Positions 1 through 8,497 of a stretch of DNA of 24,784 nt are shown in pieces. A program made the position numbers and the translations under genes. Below the pieces are notes generated by a model. That model had not been told where the DNA came from. It searched no databases and saw only the letters and a list, made by a program, of their open reading frames with translations. The DNA comes from a virus, in IMG/VR virus record IMGVR_UViG_3300020471_000045, positions 1 through 24,784 of that record; one strand, given 5' to 3'. Positions within the stretch are counted from its first letter, which is position 1. Every line of letters begins with the position of its first letter.

Positions 1-3000
1 GAATCATGGAAGGCACGGAGATACCTGTTCTCCATATCAAGCATCATCTTACTGATCCGCTTATTGCTGTACTTCTTGGCAACTTTAGCGGGGGTCATCC
101 TTGGGTCATAGCTTGCTGTCTTAGAGCTAGGATCACCGATTGGGTTTAGGTAAGGAGGAACAGCTTCCATTACCTCACCGTTAATCTTCACCTCAATGCC
201 ACGCTTGCTTCTTTCTATGCGACTATCCCTGATGCTGACGATCTTGTTTATCTGCCGCCGAATTTCGTTCATCCGTGTCCCTCTGGACTTCTGACCTGCA
301 AGCTCGTTGTTTAGCTTTTTAAGTAATACTTGGTTGCGCCAAATCTCTTTCTTAACTACGGACTGCCTAGCTAATAGTTCGCCCAAGTATTCCTTAACAT
401 TCCTCTCTACCCAGTTAGCTTTCTCCCAGCCCTTAGCACCCTTAGCCCATTTGGGTCGCCTACTAGCTATGGTAAGGGGAACTGTCTGGTTGCCTCTGCG
501 GATGCCCCACTGGAATGGCTGTCCTTTAATAACATTACCACCCGTCTCTGGGTCTAGGGATACAAAGCCACCACCTATCTGTGGGCCAGTGCCAATGCCT
601 CCCATCTTTACTTTTATCTTAGTGTTAGCCTCAGATGCTACTACATTGTTTTCCTCAAAGCCCTCGAACTGAGCTTTAATAGCGTCATCACTCCACTTAA
701 TAAAATAACCAGACCACTTGGGGGATTCAGGGGTGGATAGGTTTTGGGAAATCCAGTTAAGTGCTTCAGAGAACTTACCCTCAGACTCCTTGACTAGCTC
801 GCTGTATCTGTTGGGAGATATTTCTGGGCCTAACTCTCTCAGGTTCATCATCTCGCTAAGAACCAATCTCCTAACGTGCTGCTTAAACCTTTTACCGTTA
901 AGCTCATCTATCTTCTTACGAATCTGTATTGCCTCTTCCTTTAACTGGTACAGATCAGACTCGACCTTTGGCCTATCCTTCTGGGCCTTCATCCTCCAAT
1001 CAACCCTGTTAGCGAACTCAGGAATAATAACCTTAGTGTAAATATCTTGGTTGACCCTAGAGTAATGCCACCAAGGCTGATCCTTCCAGCCAGACAGGGA
1101 CTCAGGAGACTCATCCTCATGCAACCTTTTCCTGAAGTCGGACAAGAAAGACCTTACAGCAATCTTGGTCGCCTCCATTGCCCGTATCTTTTTGCTGCCC
1201 ATGTTGGCTAGTTCAGTAGAGCCAGAATGGTAGTCCTCTATAACGGAGTCTATTTTTGTAAGATCAGCACCCTCTACACCCTCCTCAACTTCAACAAACT
1301 CCTCCCCGTCAAAAACAAGTTCCGGTATTTGCGAGGTAAAAACTTGAAGTTCTTTATCTGTAAACCTTTCGTCGGTTACAGTCTCTTCAATAACTTCAGC
1401 CCTAAATCCACCTTCCTCTCTAAGATCATCCCATCCGGTCATGCTGCCTTCTGAGAACTCACTCGCTGTACGGGTCGCTGTTGCCCCTCCTGCTATGTTG
1501 CGGGACTCACCTCCTGCTACGCGAATCTGCTTCTTAGACCTACGCTTGCGTTCCTGCTCTGAAAGCCTTTTACCTTTAGTTGACTGACCTCCCTTAACTG
1601 ACTCGATCCTAGCCTCCTCTCTTCGCCGAGCTCGAACCTGATCCAAGAAGTTTCTTTTTAGAATAGCCGCACCGGATATAGGTGCTTTGGTTCTGGCTAC
1701 TCGCATTATGTCAGGGCTTAGGGCGGCTTGCTCAGGGGTAGCACCACGACTTATCTCGTTGTCCATTACCTCTTCTGCTCTGCGTCTTAGCTCCTCAATC
1801 ATACCCGCCCTGAACTGAACCCTACCCTCTTCAGTTGTAGTTCCTTGAGCGTATGTGTTGAATCCGTGGAGAGCATCGTAAGCCATGTCGTATGCTTCAG
1901 TGCCAAACTCTCTCACATTACCTGCCGCAAGTTTCAGCGCGGAACGACGAGCACCCTCAAAGTAATTTATCTTTTCTATGGTTCCCGACTCAGGATCAAT
2001 AGCATTCCAACGCTTGCCCCAGTTATCGCTTTCAATGCCCCAAGAGCCGTAAATGGATATAGGGAAGTCCTTTGACTCAAGCCTTTGAAATAGTGGATGC
2101 CACTCCCTGCCTGAAGCCTCAGCATCTTTAGTGATTGATTTCTTGTGAAGATTGCCAGTGAGAAGCTTGTTGAGTTCGTCAGGGGAAATCTCAAGCTCCT
2201 GCTCAAGAACTAAGTCCTCACGCTCTGGCCTCTTTCCCTGAGTAAAGCCCAGAAGCTCACGCTCGGATGACTCGGCTGGGTCGGCAGACATTAACTGCTT
2301 TCCTATGCGTTGCTCTAAACTCCTTGTGTCACCCTCACCGCCATACTCTCTAGCGAATTGAGGTTGACCACCGAACATACCTCGATCGGGAATCTGGGCA
2401 TCACCCCTCTTACCGACTCTGCGAACACTCCTCTTAGCTTTCGGCTTATCTTCACCCTCTGGGAACTCTTCAAACAGTGCCTCCTGCTCGGTAGCGGGAT
2501 CACCTATCTGGCTCATCTCCTCTTCTGTGGGTCTTAGCTCATTAGGAAATAGCTCTGCTGGTAAAGAGTAGAAACCACCGCCCTCACCCGAATCCTCTGG
2601 CGGCTCTGGTGCAAATAGATCGCCTTGATTGGGGTCGCCCTTCCTCCTCCTAGCAAACGGTGCTATGTCATCTTCGCTTGGTGGTGCAACCTTTTTGGCT
2701 ATCTGTTTTAGAGCTTCATTTTCTAAGTGAGCACCTATGGTTATTATGGCGTTTGCCTCATCAGCATTAAGCCTAGTCTCCCAAAACGGATCGTTAACTA
2801 CAGCAACGGCAGTTTCGTCAAAGCCAATATAGTTAGCCTGTTCGTCATTTAAGTTTTTGATTAGCTCTTGAGCCTTATCCCCATCTAGCTCGGAAAGGTT
2901 TTGGTACTTTGTAATATCCTCCCAGCTTTCGATTGCAGAAAGAGCATTTTTTTGGGCGGCGCGGGCCTCGGCGTACCTTTGCTCGCCCTTCTCAAAAGCT

Positions 3001-4712
3001 GCTTGTGGGTTGAGCCCTTGTATAACGTAGCCTTTATCAGCGAGTTTTTTCTCGACCTCCTTACCCTTAGCTAGAAGAGATGCATCGTTTTCAATTTCAA
3101 CACCGCCCTCTTCAAGAGTTTTATCCCTAAGTTCAGATACGGTTTTCTCGTCACCTTCTCTTAGTGCAAGCCTGTACTTGTTGATAGATGAGCTTTTCCC
3201 GATAATGTAATCAGTGCCTCGACGTTGGGTCTCAGATTCCCCTACCTGCTGACTCGGCCTGATGGGTGGGCCATAACCTCGATCACCCATCCACATATTC
3301 AAAGCCCTGTTAGCGTCAGCTTTACTCATCCTGCCCATAGCACCCATCTCGCTTGGAGGGGTCTTGCCCTGAGCTTCTGCTTCAAACACTTCATCTACAT
3401 GGGTGTTAATTACATCGCCCTGTAACTGAGTGTAGTAACCTGAGTTAACTAGCTTCTGAGTTTCTGCCTTAATAGAATCAGCGTCCACCCCAGCCTTTCG
3501 CCTATCCCTAATAATACCGTTCAGGGCTTTTGAGTGATCGGCAGACATATCTTTAGTCAGGTTAGCTGCGCCGATCTCAAGCGGAGCCATACCGAACTCA
3601 GCGATGCCCTCTAGGAATACACTCTTCCAATCGTTAATCTTACCCTCGGAACTAAGCTGCCCGAAAAATTCCCCAGATGCTCCGAGTGTGCTTTGGAAGG
3701 CGAGTGGTGCAGCCATCGGTGCAGCTTTTTGTGTTCCCAGCAATCCTATCCTTGCCGCGTTATTTAGTAAGCCTTCCTTGCCTACCATAACCTTAGCCTT
3801 ACTACCTGCGGCATTGGCAATTCTCACGCCAGCATTAACACCTCTACCAGCTAGGCCCATAGATAGAGTGTCGAACATGGCAATAGGTATGCCGTACTTT
3901 GCTGCCTTGCTTCTGGCTTTCTTTAATGTTTCAGGGTCATTGAGAGAATTAAACAAAGCTTCAGGGTCATCCATTACGCTGCGACCAACCGTTGCTTCGA
4001 TTGTCTCAAGAAACTTAGATGAGGCGGATAGGTCGTAAGATGTTTTACCTAAGCCACCTGCTGCACCCCACAACGCACCGCCAGCCGCAGTGACAGCAGA
4101 CCCCGGCCCTGACCAAGCACCAACAGCAGCACCAGTAGCAGCACCAGTAGCAGCACCACCAGCAACATTCTTCCAGCCGTTGTGAAGTAGCGCAGCCATA
4201 GATTCAGTGACTACCTCACCTATAATGTAAGGGGTTTCTTTTAGCCCCCAAAACTCACCCCAAGATTTAATGAACCCATCAGCCTCTTGGAACTCTCTAA
4301 ACTCGTCAGATACTTCTAAGTCCTCTAACTCTTTCCTTATCTCAATTAACTTGCGAGCGTCATCTACAGTAAACTCTTTATTGACTCCAGAGAATGAAGT
4401 AACAATATCCGCTTGCTTAGACATTAAGATGCCGCGCTTGGCTGGGTCTTTAAGCAGTGTGCCGAATATGCCTCGCTCTTCCTCTGGCTTCTCCATTGCT
4501 TGCTGGAAGCCCTGAACAGTCTGCCTATCGAAAGCAGCACCATTCTCTCTGTCTTTGATTCTTTGGTAGGTGTCCCTGTACTGATTAAGCTCAGGGTGTG
4601 TTCTCCAAGCGTCTGGGTCTTTAGTCAGAATAGCAATCCCAAGCTGGGCGTCAGTGTACTCAGCTTGATCTGGATAACGCTGCCGCCACCAATCAAATAT
4701 AGAAGTAGACAT
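1..4712 (-). CDS. Giant internal virion (ejection) protein, T7 gp16 position, 3' end beyond window
   Basis: An uninterrupted minus-strand frame runs from ATG at 4712 to the window edge, giving 1570 residues without a stop; the C-terminus is missing. The start overlaps the stop of the upstream gene as TAATG. The N-terminus (FDWWRQRYPDQAEYTD) resembles the short N-terminal motif of large phage ejection proteins. A Gly/Ala-rich hydrophobic stretch lies at about residues 183-215 and could insert in a membrane. The middle is charged and low-complexity, with acidic and Pro-rich linkers. Residues about 917-1045 form a helical, Arg-rich segment that loosely recalls sigma-factor region 2. The last third is helical with many Trp and charged residues. 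The position after gp14- and gp15-like genes and the great length (T7 gp16 is about 1320 residues) support an ejected virion protein. I see no transglycosylase motif I would trust. The role is inferred from context, size and composition. Confidence 0.75.
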   Translation of the reverse strand, partial: MSTSIFDWWRQRYPDQAEYTDAQLGIAILTKDPDAWRTHPELNQYRDTYQRIKDRENGAAFDRQTVQGFQQAMEKPEEERGIFGTLLKDPAKRGILMSKQADIVTSFSGVNKEFTVDDARKLIEIRKELEDLEVSDEFREFQEADGFIKSWGEFWGLKETPYIIGEVVTESMAALLHNGWKNVAGGAATGAATGAAVGAWSGPGSAVTAAGGALWGAAGGLGKTSYDLSASSKFLETIEATVGRSVMDDPEALFNSLNDPETLKKARSKAAKYGIPIAMFDTLSMGLAGRGVNAGVRIANAAGSKAKVMVGKEGLLNNAARIGLLGTQKAAPMAAPLAFQSTLGASGEFFGQLSSEGKINDWKSVFLEGIAEFGMAPLEIGAANLTKDMSADHSKALNGIIRDRRKAGVDADSIKAETQKLVNSGYYTQLQGDVINTHVDEVFEAEAQGKTPPSEMGAMGRMSKADANRALNMWMGDRGYGPPIRPSQQVGESETQRRGTDYIIGKSSSINKYRLALREGDEKTVSELRDKTLEEGGVEIENDASLLAKGKEVEKKLADKGYVIQGLNPQAAFEKGEQRYAEARAAQKNALSAIESWEDITKYQNLSELDGDKAQELIKNLNDEQANYIGFDETAVAVVNDPFWETRLNADEANAIITIGAHLENEALKQIAKKVAPPSEDDIAPFARRRKGDPNQGDLFAPEPPEDSGEGGGFYSLPAELFPNELRPTEEEMSQIGDPATEQEALFEEFPEGEDKPKAKRSVRRVGKRGDAQIPDRGMFGGQPQFAREYGGEGDTRSLEQRIGKQLMSADPAESSERELLGFTQGKRPEREDLVLEQELEISPDELNKLLTGNLHKKSITKDAEASGREWHPLFQRLESKDFPISIYGSWGIESDNWGKRWNAIDPESGTIEKINYFEGARRSALKLAAGNVREFGTEAYDMAYDALHGFNTYAQGTTTEEGRVQFRAGMIEELRRRAEEVMDNEISRGATPEQAALSPDIMRVARTKAPISGAAILKRNFLDQVRARRREEARIESVKGGQSTKGKRLSEQERKRRSKKQIRVAGGESRNIAGGATATRTASEFSEGSMTGWDDLREEGGFRAEVIEETVTDERFTDKELQVFTSQIPELVFDGEEFVEVEEGVEGADLTKIDSVIEDYHSGSTELANMGSKKIRAMEATKIAVRSFLSDFRKRLHEDESPESLSGWKDQPWWHYSRVNQDIYTKVIIPEFANRVDWRMKAQKDRPKVESDLYQLKEEAIQIRKKIDELNGKRFKQHVRRLVLSEMMNLRELGPEISPNRYSELVKESEGKFSEALNWISQNLSTPESPKWSGYFIKWSDDAIKAQFEGFEENNVVASEANTKIKVKMGGIGTGPQIGGGFVSLDPETGGNVIKGQPFQWGIRRGNQTVPLTIASRRPKWAKGAKGWEKANWVERNVKEYLGELLARQSVVKKEIWRNQVLLKKLNNELAGQKSRGTRMNEIRRQINKIVSIRDSRIERSKRGIEVKINGEVMEAVPPYLNPIGDPSSKTASYDPRMTPAKVAKKYSNKRISKMMLDMENRYLRAFHD

Positions 4713-6766
4713 TACTTACTCTTATTCTTTTTTCCTTTAGAGGGATTAAGTGCTGGTCCTTGTCCTTTAGTGTGAAGATAGTGCTTAGTAATGAGCGTGT
4801 TCAAGCTCGCCCTCTTCTTTTGAATCTCGTCATATTCAGGGTACGCAGACCTTTCCATTTGCTTATTAAGCTCCTCGTACCGTCTCATTATTGCGTCAAT
4901 CGGAGGCTCCTTACCGTCCCAATTAACCCCGTTATCCTGCATGATTTTTAATTCGTTAGCTGACTCGTCGGGGAGCGGGTCGTTAGAGGGGGTAACTGAC
5001 AGGGGAGGCACACCTTCAGGAGTTCTAGTTGATTTAGTGTCCATCTGGTTGATGGGGGCAACTGGCTGGATTATGTTCTCAGCGGGTTTCCCTTTTTCAT
5101 TTACCTGCTCTGGCGGGGCTGGTTCTGGCCTAGGCAACTTAGGGAAATTAGGATCGCCTTCAAGCATTGCATTATTATCAGGCCCAATCATTCCACTCCT
5201 TGTCGGCTGCTCAGGGCGAGGGGATTGAGATGGTGCAGGGGCTAGGAATGGATTGCCAAGCTTCCACCCGTTAAGGAAATTAAATGTTTCTTGCGCGGTG
5301 GCTGGATCAAACATCTCCCATTTGGTTTTAGGCACATCTGTAAGATTCAGTCCTGACGGGCTTATTATTCTTGTCTCGCTGTACTCTTCGGTTTGCCGCC
5401 CCGTGGGCTCGTTAGCAAATGTAACACCACCGCTTTGAGAAACGGGCCTATCACCGAAAGTCACCTGAACCTGAGAAGGCCCGTACCTAGCTAGTGTGTA
5501 TTTCTTTAAGTTCTCCCAAGCGGAAAGAGTTGGCCCCATATCAAGCACCATGTTCTTAATTGGTTCGCCTGTATCCTTATTGAATAGTGGTTCCTCCCTG
5601 CCTTCCACAATATGAGTTCTATATGGTTTAGTCGGGTGCTCCTTGAATTTCAGAGCCCTTTGGAACTCAACATTATCAGGGTCTATTAAATGAGAAACAC
5701 CATTCTTCCTTGCGTCCTCTTCTATAAAGAACCTAGTAATCATACCATCTACACCAGATTGACCTTGCGTAGCTTCAATTTGCTTTAGCTCCTCACCGTA
5801 ACCTTTTGCATCAATAGAAATTTTAGCAACAGCTACCATATCGTCGTACTTGAGCTTTGCCTTACCTGCTTCTGAGTTTTGTAATCTAGCAAAATGCTCC
5901 TTAAATCCAGCACTTAACTCTTCCCTTCTTTTAGCAATGTAACCCTGAGCAGCAGCATTCCCTCCCGTGTAAGCAGTAATACGGTCAAGCTCAGTAATGA
6001 GTCTGCCCCTAAAGTCAGGAAAGCTTTCGCCATCTGTCGGCCCCGCCACCATGATTTCGTTAAAGGCTGTGGCTGCGCTCTCAAAAGCCTCCCTGTGCTT
6101 GATGGCAGTGTCAGCACTCTTAGCACCTTCTTCAGCTTTGTTTAAGTTAAAAGCAGCAATTTTAAGATTAGCTTCCGCTTGCTTTAATGAGGCATCAGCT
6201 TCCTTTTGCTTTATGGCTCGATCCTGATCGGCGTTTTTGTTGTAATCATTAGCCTTAGCCAGAGCAAGATTTGCGTCAGCTTCCTTCTGTTTAGCTTCAG
6301 CCGCAGACTTGGTAAGGTAATCTTCAGAAAGCTGCTCGTAACCCTCTTCACCAAGACCAGAACGAATCTTCTTTGTGTGTTGATTTTCTTGGGCTAGTTT
6401 CTTTGCCTCCTGCTTGGCTTGCCTTGCCTTGGCTGCTCCCTCTTTAATGGCAGACTTTTCTTTCTTCTGGAACATACCCTGCAACGGCCCCTTTTCTTTC
6501 TTGAAATCTGACGCTAAATCTGGAACTGCATCAACTTGATCCTGTTGCTCTTGGGTTAAGGTCGGCGCAGCTTCATAGTAACCATCTCGCTCCCTAGCAT
6601 CTTCCTCATTTTTTCTTCTGCGAGCCTCTTGCCTATTGACAGCCGCAGCGGCGTTGTTTGCTCTGCGGGATGCCTTGTCATTTTTCTTTTGACGCTTATC
6701 TGTCCTGCGTTGACGGGCTCTGTCCAAAATGTCTTGCCCTGCTTTCCAGCCAAATTCAAAACTCAT
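4712..6766 (-). CDS. Internal virion (ejection) protein, T7 gp15-like position
   Basis: A 684-residue protein preceded by a strong ribosome site (AAGGAGATA, 8 bases before ATG). The N-terminal third is very rich in Lys, Ala, Gln and Glu and predicts long helices or coiled coil, including two near-copies of KQKEADA(N/S)L at roughly residues 185-215. The middle looks globular and helical. The C-terminal part (about 515-620) is rich in Pro and Asn and looks disordered, followed by a short helical, Lys-rich tail. Length and gene order fit T7 gp15 (about 750 residues), which with gp14 and gp16 builds the inner core and is ejected to form a channel across the periplasm. I recognise no sequence motif specific to gp15, so the call rests on order, size and composition. 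The stop overlaps the next start as TAATG. Confidence 0.6.
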   Translation of the reverse strand: MSFEFGWKAGQDILDRARQRRTDKRQKKNDKASRRANNAAAAVNRQEARRRKNEEDARERDGYYEAAPTLTQEQQDQVDAVPDLASDFKKEKGPLQGMFQKKEKSAIKEGAAKARQAKQEAKKLAQENQHTKKIRSGLGEEGYEQLSEDYLTKSAAEAKQKEADANLALAKANDYNKNADQDRAIKQKEADASLKQAEANLKIAAFNLNKAEEGAKSADTAIKHREAFESAATAFNEIMVAGPTDGESFPDFRGRLITELDRITAYTGGNAAAQGYIAKRREELSAGFKEHFARLQNSEAGKAKLKYDDMVAVAKISIDAKGYGEELKQIEATQGQSGVDGMITRFFIEEDARKNGVSHLIDPDNVEFQRALKFKEHPTKPYRTHIVEGREEPLFNKDTGEPIKNMVLDMGPTLSAWENLKKYTLARYGPSQVQVTFGDRPVSQSGGVTFANEPTGRQTEEYSETRIISPSGLNLTDVPKTKWEMFDPATAQETFNFLNGWKLGNPFLAPAPSQSPRPEQPTRSGMIGPDNNAMLEGDPNFPKLPRPEPAPPEQVNEKGKPAENIIQPVAPINQMDTKSTRTPEGVPPLSVTPSNDPLPDESANELKIMQDNGVNWDGKEPPIDAIMRRYEELNKQMERSAYPEYDEIQKKRASLNTLITKHYLHTKGQGPALNPSKGKKNKSK

Positions 6767-6782
6767 AATAATATCTCCTTAT

Positions 6783-7748
6783 CTACCCTTTTAGAAAATT
6801 ACCAAACCCCTTAGCGAAACTACCTTTAGCAGCACTTCCAGCAATAGAAGTTCCAATTCCTCCGGTTACTGCGCCAAGACCTATACTAGCCACACCTCCC
6901 AGCACTGCACCGAATGGATCGCTTTGGTTAGCCATCTGAGTGCCGTATATCTGAGCCTGTGTCCCGAATATGTTAGAGGCAAAGGAAGTAGCTTGAGCAC
7001 CAGCGTTAGCATTCAGCCCGATACCAGCACCTAGCCCTTGTCCCATCATAGGAGCAGCACCCTGTTGAGCACCTGCCACCTGACCGAACTGCGCTGTCTG
7101 CGGCTGACCCACATAAGAGCGAGCCATGTTCATGCGCTGAGTAAGAAGCTGTCGGCCCATGTTATACTGCGAGAGAGTCTCCTGAATGGCAGGGGCAGTT
7201 CCAAGCATAGGCCCACCGCGAGCAGCAGAGGATCGTCGGAATGCCTGTTCAGCAAACTTAACCTCTTCGTCAGACAACTGCGTACCTTTCTCTAACTCAC
7301 TCAATGTCATCTCGGCCAGCCTACGCCGCACCTTAAACCCAACAGGATCAGACTCCTCAATACGTTTCAACGCTTGGTCAGCAAAGTCAGCACCGTACTT
7401 CTTTTGGATGTCCAAGGCAGTCTGAGCCATTGAGTCAGCACTCTGCCTGTAGGCTTCTAGGTTAGTTACCTGCTGGTCTAGGTCAGATATGCCACGGAAG
7501 TCGTACTCAATAGTCTCGCCACCTACAGTAATAGACCCGAACCCGCCCATCTTAGCCGCAGCTTCAATAGCTTTACGGGCAGGTAAGGTTCGGATGTCGG
7601 CCATGATACCTTCTCGGTTGGCCTCTGCATAATTAGGGGCGGCAGGAGGAGGTGGTGTACCTTTGTTGACAGCATCAGCAGCAGCCCAATACCTTTCACG
7701 GTAAGAGTCTGTAATGCCCTTTGCTATTTCAAGAAGCTTGTTGTACAT
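6783..7748 (-). CDS. Internal virion (ejection) protein, T7 gp14-like position
   Basis: A 321-residue protein with GGAGGA spaced well before ATG at 7748. The start lies 20 bases inside the preceding gene. The N-terminal 190 residues are helical and charged. From about residue 195 onward the protein is rich in Gly, Ala, Gln and Met, and the last 50 residues are a Gly/Ala/Ile-rich hydrophobic stretch with glycine-zipper character (repeated GAVxGG-type spacing) ending in a basic tail. This combination is typical of small podovirus ejection proteins that insert in the host outer membrane, such as T7 gp14. It is longer than T7 gp14 (about 196 residues). The neighbours (gp15- and gp16-like genes downstream) support the role. 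It could instead be a different minor virion protein; no catalytic motif is seen. Confidence 0.6.
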   Translation of the reverse strand: MYNKLLEIAKGITDSYRERYWAAADAVNKGTPPPPAAPNYAEANREGIMADIRTLPARKAIEAAAKMGGFGSITVGGETIEYDFRGISDLDQQVTNLEAYRQSADSMAQTALDIQKKYGADFADQALKRIEESDPVGFKVRRRLAEMTLSELEKGTQLSDEEVKFAEQAFRRSSAARGGPMLGTAPAIQETLSQYNMGRQLLTQRMNMARSYVGQPQTAQFGQVAGAQQGAAPMMGQGLGAGIGLNANAGAQATSFASNIFGTQAQIYGTQMANQSDPFGAVLGGVASIGLGAVTGGIGTSIAGSAAKGSFAKGFGNFLKG

Positions 7749-8082
7749 ACTGTTCCTCCCAAGAGTTCATTGCGTTGTCGTATAAGTTTCGGATTTGTGA
7801 TTTGTCTAGTTCTACTAAATTCTCAATAAAGAGAAACTGTCCGTACAGGTCGCACCCCCAGTATCCTGTTATGTATGCTTCCGCTATATCTGGCTGGTGA
7901 TCGTTTATCCATACAAAGCTTCTTCCTAATTCAACTGCGTCTAGGCTACCCTGTTGCTCGGCAGTCCGGTACGCCTCCCCCACATAGACCCCCACTGGCA
8001 GGGGCTTCTGCATCTTTATATTCGCTGTCGGAGGTTTGTTCTCGTACTGCCTCCCTTTTACAACTGTGCCTTTGACTATCAC
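7729..8082 (-). CDS. Hypothetical protein, GTG start, overlapping the GNAT-like gene
   Basis: A 117-residue protein read from GTG at 8082. AGAGAGGAT lies about 5-7 bases upstream, a better start context than the internal ATG at 8013. The sequence looks like a folded small protein: a basic N-terminus, then a stretch near residues 24-36 (MQKPLPVGVYVGE), then an aromatic-rich half with several Trp and Tyr and an acidic C-terminus. I do not recognise the family. It sits between the GNAT-like gene and the gp14-like ejection gene, and its first 137 bases lie within the C-terminal coding region of the GNAT-like gene in another frame. It overlaps the next gene by 20 bases. A minor virion or assembly role is guessed from position only. 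Confidence 0.6.
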   Translation of the reverse strand: MIVKGTVVKGRQYENKPPTANIKMQKPLPVGVYVGEAYRTAEQQGSLDAVELGRSFVWINDHQPDIAEAYITGYWGCDLYGQFLFIENLVELDKSQIRNLYDNAMNSWEEQYVQQAS

Positions 8083-8497
8083 TAAATATCCTCTCTATTA
8101 GTTGTTGTGAAAATTCTCTTCTTTTACCATGTCTAAGAGCGAGAACTCGCAACCTTCTCCAATCGGGAACCCTCTCCGCAAACTCATTGATACAAGTTGC
8201 GGTTGCCCATCTTTCAGAACATACGATGTCCGACAAGTAGAAGCTATCGCCTTCGGGGTTGAAGGGTTGCCAATGCCGATCCAAGTCGTTTTCATTGATT
8301 CGGTATCCCACTCCCATCCCAACCAATACACCATCCTGCTCGACGAGGCAGAGACTTCCATTTTGTTGATGGAACTTGATGTATATTTCCAAGATATTGT
8401 TCGGCCATCCACCGAAACAGAGCCCTCTGGTATCATATCTCCTGATGAAGCTAATGACATCAGATACAGAAAATCGTTTGTGTTCGTCATTGGTCAT
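7946..8497 (-). CDS. GNAT-fold acetyltransferase-like protein, T7 gene 13 position
   Basis: A 183-residue ORF whose ATG overlaps the previous stop as ATGA, with GGAGA just upstream. Residues 1-137 look like a small GNAT-fold domain: a helical N-terminus with GGWPNN near 29-34, a strand and turn (LVEQDGVLVGMGVGYRI, about 51-67), a second strand (GDSFYLSDIVC, 83-93) and a helix-strand end with RHGKRREFSQQLIERIF (122-138). GNAT-like proteins are common in podoviruses between the tail nozzle and ejection genes, where T7 has gene 13. The acetyl-CoA-binding R/QxxGxG/A signature is only loosely present (RHGKRR), so activity is uncertain and a purely structural role is possible. Residues 139-183 are overlapped entirely by the next gene in a different frame and look low-complexity. 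Confidence 0.6.
   Translation of the reverse strand: MTNDEHKRFSVSDVISFIRRYDTRGLCFGGWPNNILEIYIKFHQQNGSLCLVEQDGVLVGMGVGYRINENDLDRHWQPFNPEGDSFYLSDIVCSERWATATCINEFAERVPDWRRLRVLALRHGKRREFSQQLIERIFSDSQRHSCKREAVREQTSDSEYKDAEAPASGGLCGGGVPDCRATG

Noticed and set aside
3604-4038. Plus-strand ORF of 144 codons antisense to the giant ejection gene
   Set aside because: It is the mirror of an Ala/Gly-rich stretch and has no ribosome site or recognisable product.
8098-8490. A 130-codon minus-strand ORF in another frame of the GNAT-like gene
   Set aside because: The GNAT frame has the ATGA coupling, plausible GNAT motifs and a longer open frame; the alternative has no recognisable features.
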